Translations under genes and position numbers: made by a program
Shown here: positions 59,284-64,000 of the stretch, piece by piece
How the letters are laid out: each line of letters opens with the position of its first letter
Position numbering within the stretch: position 1 is the first letter of the stretch
Notes under the pieces: model-generated
The model's input: the letters and a program-made list of their open reading frames with translations, nothing else
Told to the model about the DNA's origin: nothing
Database searches by the model: none
DNA from: Tricholoma matsutake
Lineage: Eukaryota > Basidiomycota > Agaricomycetes > Agaricales > Tricholomataceae
Direction of reading: 5' to 3'
Assembly (NCBI GenBank): GCA_026075535.2
Contig: AP026544.2
Location: forward strand, 9,424,001-9,488,000
DNA length: 64,000 nucleotides

Positions 59284-59738
59284 TTTCTTGTTGTATGATG
59301 TGACCCACCACCACCACCGCACCCTCCACTGCCATGAGCAGCTGCTTGTGGGGTGGAAACGGGGAGCAATGATGAGGACCACGGAGACGGAGACGAGGAG
59401 CTGCAAATGACGAGAGCAGCGGGGTGGCAAGGCCCAAAACAATGAGAGCAGCAGGGCGGCAAGACAAGGATGGGAGGACAATGGACGACCACGAAAATGA
59501 TGGGACAGGGAGGACAATGGATGACAAGCACGACCCAGCACCCAGCACTGCTGCTGCGAGCAACTGCTCGCAGGGTGGAAGGAGGGGTGTGAGGACGGAG
59601 ACAACCACGCAACGATGACAGGACACCAGCACCAGGGAACGCAACATGGCCAGGACAGCGACAGCAAAGCCAGGACAACAAATGGGTGTGAGGATGGAGA
59701 CGACCATGCAACGACAACAGGACACCAGCACCAGGGAA

Positions 59739-59824
59739 CGCCCAAGAGACGTCGATGACATCTCTTGGGCCATAAGTAAGTTTTTTTTCTCTTATTTTTT
59801 TGGTCACTGACAAAACTTTTTAAG
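59739..59824 (+). other. Hairpin plus intron-like module
   Basis: GCCCAAGAGACGTC...GACATCTCTTGGGC stem, then GTAAGT...TCACTGAC...TTTAAG (59776-59824). Confidence 0.5.
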
Positions 59825-59861
59825 TACTAGCTACTGACTATGACGAGACTGGATGGAACAC

Positions 59862-59963
59862 GGGCCCAAATGATGCAGATCGTGTTGTTTGGGCCCTACG
59901 TAATTTTTTTTTGTTTGCTTTTTGTTTTTATAAACTAACTAACTTGTTTCTTTTGTTTTATAG
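59862..59963 (+). other. Hairpin plus intron-like module
   Basis: GGGCCCAAATGATG...TGTTGTTTGGGCCC stem, then a 64-nt GTAATT...AACTAACTAAC...TTTATAG segment (59900-59963). Confidence 0.6.
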
Positions 59964-60360
59964 GTTCTACTCTACTGGTAACGACGGCCGGACACGAGAC
60001 AACCCAACACACCCACCCCACGCCTGCGAGCCTCTGCTCGTAAGGTGAATCGTGAGTGTGTGCAGTCGACGACAATGACAACGCCACTGCCTACCAGCAC
60101 CAGAACCCCGAGAACGCGAAGCATGGCCGCCAACCATGATGGACGATGACAGCCACCACCACACAGCAGGAGATGGCCAGGACGGCAACAACGACCAGGA
60201 AGGGCATGGCGACCAGGAGCAGCATGGAAATGATGCCCAGGACGGCAACGATGAGGACAGCAACAATGAAGGCCCAGCACCCAGGACGATGGGGACAGGA
60301 CGACAGGCATGACTCACCAGGCCGCCCCTGCAGGTTTTTTTCATTTTTTACTTATGGTAA

Positions 60361-60566
60361 TACCTTCCCCCTTGCCTGCATTTTACGTGGGTGAGGGGTT
60401 TTTCTTTCTTTTTCTTTATAATTGTAGTGCTCCCCTCGCGTCGAACACGAGGGGAGATTAGTTTTATATGTATATATTTGTAGGACTCCCCCTTGCACCT
60501 TGTGTGGGGGAGGGTTTTTTTTTATGTAATTAATGGTGTATCCCTCGCGTCCAATGCAAGGGATGT
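60361..60566. repeat. Ladder of four C/G-rich hairpins in AT-rich DNA
   Basis: Stems such as CTCCCCTCGCG...CGAGGGGAG (60430-60458), ACTCCCCC...GGGGGAG (60482-60513) and TCCCTCGCG...GCAAGGGA (60540-60566) are spaced about 50 bp apart. The series is found inverted at 16733-16985. Confidence 0.7.
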
Positions 60567-60674
60567 AGTTAATAAATTTTATTTGATCTTAATTGTGAGC
60601 TTCAAGAGAGAAATAGCTAAGTTTGAGTTTGAGGGTATAAATACACTTTTACATTGCAGCTAATAATTCTCCTG

Positions 60675-60746
60675 TGGCTCAACTGGTTAAGCACTTGTTT
60701 GGTTTGTCATGTGATTCTTGATCATGAGTTCTAGAGTTCAAAATCC
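60675..60746 (+). promoter_or_regulatory. tRNA-like A/B boxes facing the right terminus
   Basis: TGGCTCAACTGG (60675-60686) and GAGTTCAAAATCC (60734-60746). TGGCTCAA-GGTTAAG also resembles the D-arm region of real tRNAs. Confidence 0.6.
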
Positions 60747-61266
60747 CTGCTCTGAACAAGTTTATTTTGTAGGTACTTTGTGAAATCCATGAAGTCCAAA
60801 GCACTTGAAACTTGTAAGATATCTCAAATTGACTTTCCATTATGGTATGACTTTAGGGTACTGAGCACTGGATTCCTGGTGAGTCCTGGTGAGTCCTACT
60901 GGATTCCTGGAGGATTCCTCCAGGACTATGTGGGGCAGTGTAAAGTTCAGCCCCATTACACCGCCATACTTGCAGGGTGGTGGATGGCAGGGTGACGACC
61001 AACTGGCAAACCAATGCCCAACAACGAGGAACAGCAAATGATGGGGAACAAACGAGGGGACAACCCAACACACACCAGTACCAGCACCCCAACAACGAGG
61101 GACGATGGGAATGGGGCGGGGAGGGTGACAGCAACAATGAGGGAACAGGGATGACACCACCAATGCAAGCACCGCCCATTGACAAAAATGACAATGAGCA
61201 ACCCAACAACAAGGGACAACAGACATAGGGGCAGGATCATGGGGCCAGGGAACAATGGCAGAAAAA

Positions 61267-61357
61267 GGGCCCAGGAGACATCATCGACGTCTCCTGGGCC
61301 ATAGGTATGTTTTTCTCTTTGTCTTTTCATTTCATCATTACTGACTAAAGATTTTCA
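61267..61357 (+). other. Hairpin plus intron-like module
   Basis: GGCCCAGGAGACATC/GACGTCTCCTGGGCC stem. Both arms carry the A-to-G / T-to-C change relative to AAGAG/CTCTT modules. It is followed by GTATGT...TACTGACTAA...TTTTCAG (61305-61357). Confidence 0.6.
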
Positions 61358-61654
61358 GTACTAATTAGTGACTACGATGGTTGCTACCACCACCACCAAC
61401 CCACCTCCATAATGGCACCCCCAACCCCTGCCGCAAGCAACTGCTCATGGGGTGGAAACAGGGAGCAATGGGGATAGGAATGACAGGAGAGGAAGCAGGC
61501 CACGGGGTGGCACACAAGGAAAAGGGCCCGACAATGGTGACGATGACAGGCACAGCGTGGCAAACAACACACCACCCACCCCCAGCCTCACAAGCAACTG
61601 CTCGTGGGGTGGATTGTGGGTGGAATGACGAGGAGGAGGGCTGAATGAATAAAA

Positions 61655-61744
61655 GGCCCAAGAAATGTTGACGACATCTCTTGGGCTACAGGTATGTTTT
61701 TATTTTCTCTCGTTTCATTTTCATTTTACTAATGAATGTTTTAG
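61655..61744 (+). other. Hairpin plus intron-like module
   Basis: GGCCCAAGAAATGT...GACATCTCTTGGGC stem, then GTATGT...TTACTAATG...TTTTAG (61692-61744). Confidence 0.55.
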
Positions 61745-62576
61745 GTACTATTGTAACTATTGACAACCATGAGGACAACACGATGACAAGGATGAGGACA
61801 ACGCAATGACAAGGACAAGGATGACAGACACTGCACCCACCCCCATGCCTACGGGCTACTGCTCATAGGGTGGATCACGGATGACAGGACCACCAGGACC
61901 ACCCAACAAGGACAGAACATGACAACATGGAAGGAGACGAGGAAGACGAGGACCACCAGGACCACAATGAGGAGGGGACAACAGTGGGGAGGGGACAACA
62001 GTGGGGAGGGGACAATGAGGAGGGGACAATGGGGAGAGGACAACAACAACAGGGGATGACCCCACCACCACCATTGCGAGCCCCTGCTTGCAAGGTGGAT
62101 CCCGGGTGCTCAACCATGAACCAACAACGACGAGAGGGGGAACAAAACAGGGGCCAATGACATGGAGATGGGGACAGGGGACAGAGGAGGAGGAGGAGGA
62201 CGACAACGACAAAAACGACAGAATGGGGAACAATTAGGCAGGGACAACGGGGGGCCCAAGTTTATTAGTTTTCATCCTCTCTTTTTTATTCCTACTAACT
62301 AATGTCACTTGCATGAAGTCATGACTGCCACCTCCCTCCTGGGGAGGTGACAATTAAATTAGTTAGTTTAGATAATATAATATATATTTGGTATGAGACC
62401 CATGTGGGAATTGACACAGCACTGGGTGTCAATGAAAAGGTGACGCTGCACTGCCTGCAGCCTTGTGTGGTGTGCCACTCAAATTCCAATTCAAACTCCA
62501 CCTATCAATGTGCAGTGAGTCATTTTCCAAACGACGTGGCCTTCCTCACTCACCAACATTGTGATACCACACACAA

Positions 62577-64000
62577 ATGCCTCGGAGGCCTGCTGCCCCT
62601 AGTGTCCCTGCTGCTGTTGCTCCACCTACTGCCCCTGCTCTGATTCAAGTAGACTCTGACAGTGATAGCAGTCAACCTGGGCCTGCCATTCTTATCTCTC
62701 CTGTCAAGGCTCAGGCTGCAAAGCAAGGGATTGCAAACAAGAGTGATAAGGATGTGTGGAGCTTACCAGATAATGACATTATTGGTGAGTGGTTGTTTCC
62801 CCCAAAAGAATAGAGCTGATTTGTGCATATTTAGAGGCTTCAAAAGCTACCTGGGGCTCATCTGTCTATGATCACTTTGATATCACCCTACGCTGTGAGA
62901 TGGATGCTAGGGGTAGACCCAAGATGTTATCCTTTGTATTTAGTTGTAAGGTTGACCCTGCCCATCATCCTGCCAATATTCATGCCCGAATGTCCACTGG
63001 CCATGGAACAAAAAATATCCAAGATGGTGTCAAGGCCTGTGATAAGCATGTAGGCACTGTTACTGACACTACCATGGTTGAATCTCCTGGCCAGCCCTAT
63101 TTGGCAGCAGCCCATTGTACCCTGATTGCTATGCGGTGTGCCAAAAACCACCACCCTTTTAATTCTGTCTTGGATGAAGATTATCAGGCAGAGGTGGAGA
63201 TGCTCTGTCCTGGAACCATTCTCCCTGGTCCTCAGACAGTCTCACGTGATATCAAATCTATCTATGCCAAAATGTCAATGAATGTCCAGAATTATTTCAT
63301 GGTGACATATATTCTATTTCAATGCAACTGTTACCATATTAATAAATATATGACTACGCTCTTAACTCCACCATTCATTTGGTCTTGGATGGGTGGACAG
63401 CACCCATTGTTGCATCTTTTCTGGGAATTGTTGTTGTGTGGTATTCAGATGGTATCATCCATTGTGCTATCCTTGAATTTATATGGTTAGTGTCCCTTGT
63501 CGCTCAAAATGTATTCTGTCTGACTAATTTTAGGTTAACTCAAAAACATGATGGAGTATATCTTGCCACAGTTGTTGCCAATTGTTTGAAATGGTTTGGA
63601 CTTGAGGAACTGGATTGCTTCTTATTTTCCTTTGTCTTTTTTAATCCAAGCTAATGCAAATTAAATTTTAGCTTCTTTCCCTTTGTATGGATGATGCTAG
63701 TAATAATGATGGACTGGCAAGATATCTTCCTATCCTCATTCCATCCTTTCATGGAATGGCCACTCATGGTTGGTGCTTTCCACATATTATTAATCTTTTG
63801 GCAAAGGTACATTTCAATACAATCATTTTCTCATGGCACTAATGAATTTTCAGATTTTTATATCTTTCTTCCTTCGACTGCCAAAGAAGAAACAAGCTGC
63901 TACTGTCCACAGTGAGTTTAACACTATTTATTCAATTTGTTGGAGAAGAGAAATAACCCATAGTTTCAGCTGCTGTTGAATCTGATGATGTCTCTGATGA
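62577..64000 (+). pseudogene. hAT-family transposase, runs off the window
   Basis: Starts MPRRPAAPSVPAAVAPP at 62577, a Pro/Ala-rich leader with an acidic patch. After a short intron-like step come LICAYLEASKATWGSSVYDH, a Cys/His zinc-binding region (FSCKVDPAHHPANIHARM, GTKNIQDGVKACDKH) and GPQTVSRDIKSIY. The RNase H fold then shows HLVLDGWTAPIVASFLGIVVV (first catalytic Asp) and LTQKHDGVYLATVVANCLK. It continues with CMDDASNNDGLARYLP (second Asp) and CFPHIINLLAK. GT-AG introns fit at about 63487-63534 and 63808-63853. A different hAT lineage from 3813-8460. Intactness cannot be judged because the C terminus lies beyond 64000. One awkward junction near 63305-63385 lacks a clear acceptor. Confidence 0.8.

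Larger units (their letters stand above)
58272..60950. mobile_element. 2.68-kb TIR element (hAT-like), TSD CCCCATTA
   Basis: Left end GAGCTCTTTACACTGCCCC, right end GGGGCAGTGTAAAGTTCAG. CCCCATTA is at 58264-58271 and 60951-60958. Sub-terminal repeats are of 'ACCAGGAATCC/CAGGACTC' type instead of CGGAC. A/B boxes near both ends face outward. It holds four hairpin/intron modules (58981-59072; 59181-59283; 59739-59824; 59862-59963) and four C/G hairpins (60361-60566) homologous to those at 16733-16930. No protein gene. Confidence 0.85.
58130..62340 (+). mobile_element. Hairpin-module array (outer TIRs not found)
   Basis: Outside the nested element (58272-60950), the array has hairpin/intron modules at 58151-58237, 61267-61357 and 61655-61744. 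GAGCA palindromes lie at 61432, 61590, 61845 and 62075. The sequence left of the nested insertion (...GGGACCCCATTA) rejoins the right side (CACCGCCATACTTGCAGG...), so one older element is likely. Ends were not identified. 62260-62340 ends in GGGCCCAAG and a T-rich tract without the second hairpin arm. Confidence 0.5.

Noticed and set aside
59069..59813. Overlapping 155-234 aa minus-strand frames (Cys/Val/Ser-rich)
   Set aside because: Three overlapping frames of similar length over GC-rich modules. Content comes from palindromes, and the hairpin/intron structure lies on the plus strand.
61849..62233. Minus-strand Ser/Pro/Val-rich frame
   Set aside because: Read-through of GGGGAGGGGACAACA-type tandem repeats.

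Overview
The window reads as repeat-rich, heterochromatin-like DNA from a filamentous basidiomycete, most likely an agaricomycete. The signs are GT-AG introns of about 50-67 nt, the kinds of decayed Ty3/Gypsy, Helitron and hAT proteins present, and the abundance of transition-type damage. I see no intact housekeeping gene, rRNA, canonical tRNA or CRISPR array. Most long open frames are decayed transposon genes or read-through of simple repeats. All family names come from motif recognition by eye.

Layout. 1-3803: a giant foldback of GTACTT-type repeats ending in a CACTG terminus. 3813-8460 (-): a hAT transposase split by a 2.4-kb LTR-bounded single-gene element (5740-8146). 8851-9545 (-): a fragment resembling the N-terminal part of DUF6589-type proteins. 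9750-12345: hairpin-module DNA interrupted by a solo LTR. 15140-16245: a decayed unknown gene broken by an 8.5-kb composite TIR element (16250-24781). That composite contains a CACTA foldback, a second TIR element with a captured Gag-protease fragment, and a second LTR-bounded single-gene element. 24798-28690 (-): LTRs and a chromodomain Gypsy element. 28690-34211 (+): a second Gypsy lineage. Both Gypsy elements carry a gene antisense to pol between pol and the 3' LTR. 34212-39440: a TIR-element end, Gag fragments and an inverted LTR nested in gag. 39484-40931: an unknown gene with a MITE. 42643-50768: a decayed multi-exon gene whose 51-nt intron holds a 5.26-kb TIR element. 51430-57577: a Helitron protein gene broken by another TIR element. 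58130-62340: hairpin-module DNA with a nested TIR element. 62577-64000: a hAT transposase running off the end.

The most unusual content is a family of non-autonomous TIR elements (termini around CTTTACACT, 8-bp target duplications, so hAT-like). Four complete copies share one plan. Outward-facing tRNA-like A/B boxes lie near the ends. Next come ladders of C/G-rich hairpins in AT-rich DNA. Inside are many copies of a short GAGCA-NN-TGCTC palindrome, and modules in which a GGGCCCAA-type hairpin sits directly before an intron-like GT...AG segment. The hairpin stems vary by paired changes. For several insertions, removing the element plus one target duplication restores the interrupted reading frame or a short intron, so the boundaries given are well supported. 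The fifth, 8.5-kb copy (16250-24781) has the A/B boxes only on its right side. In 43604-48866 they are seen only on the left.
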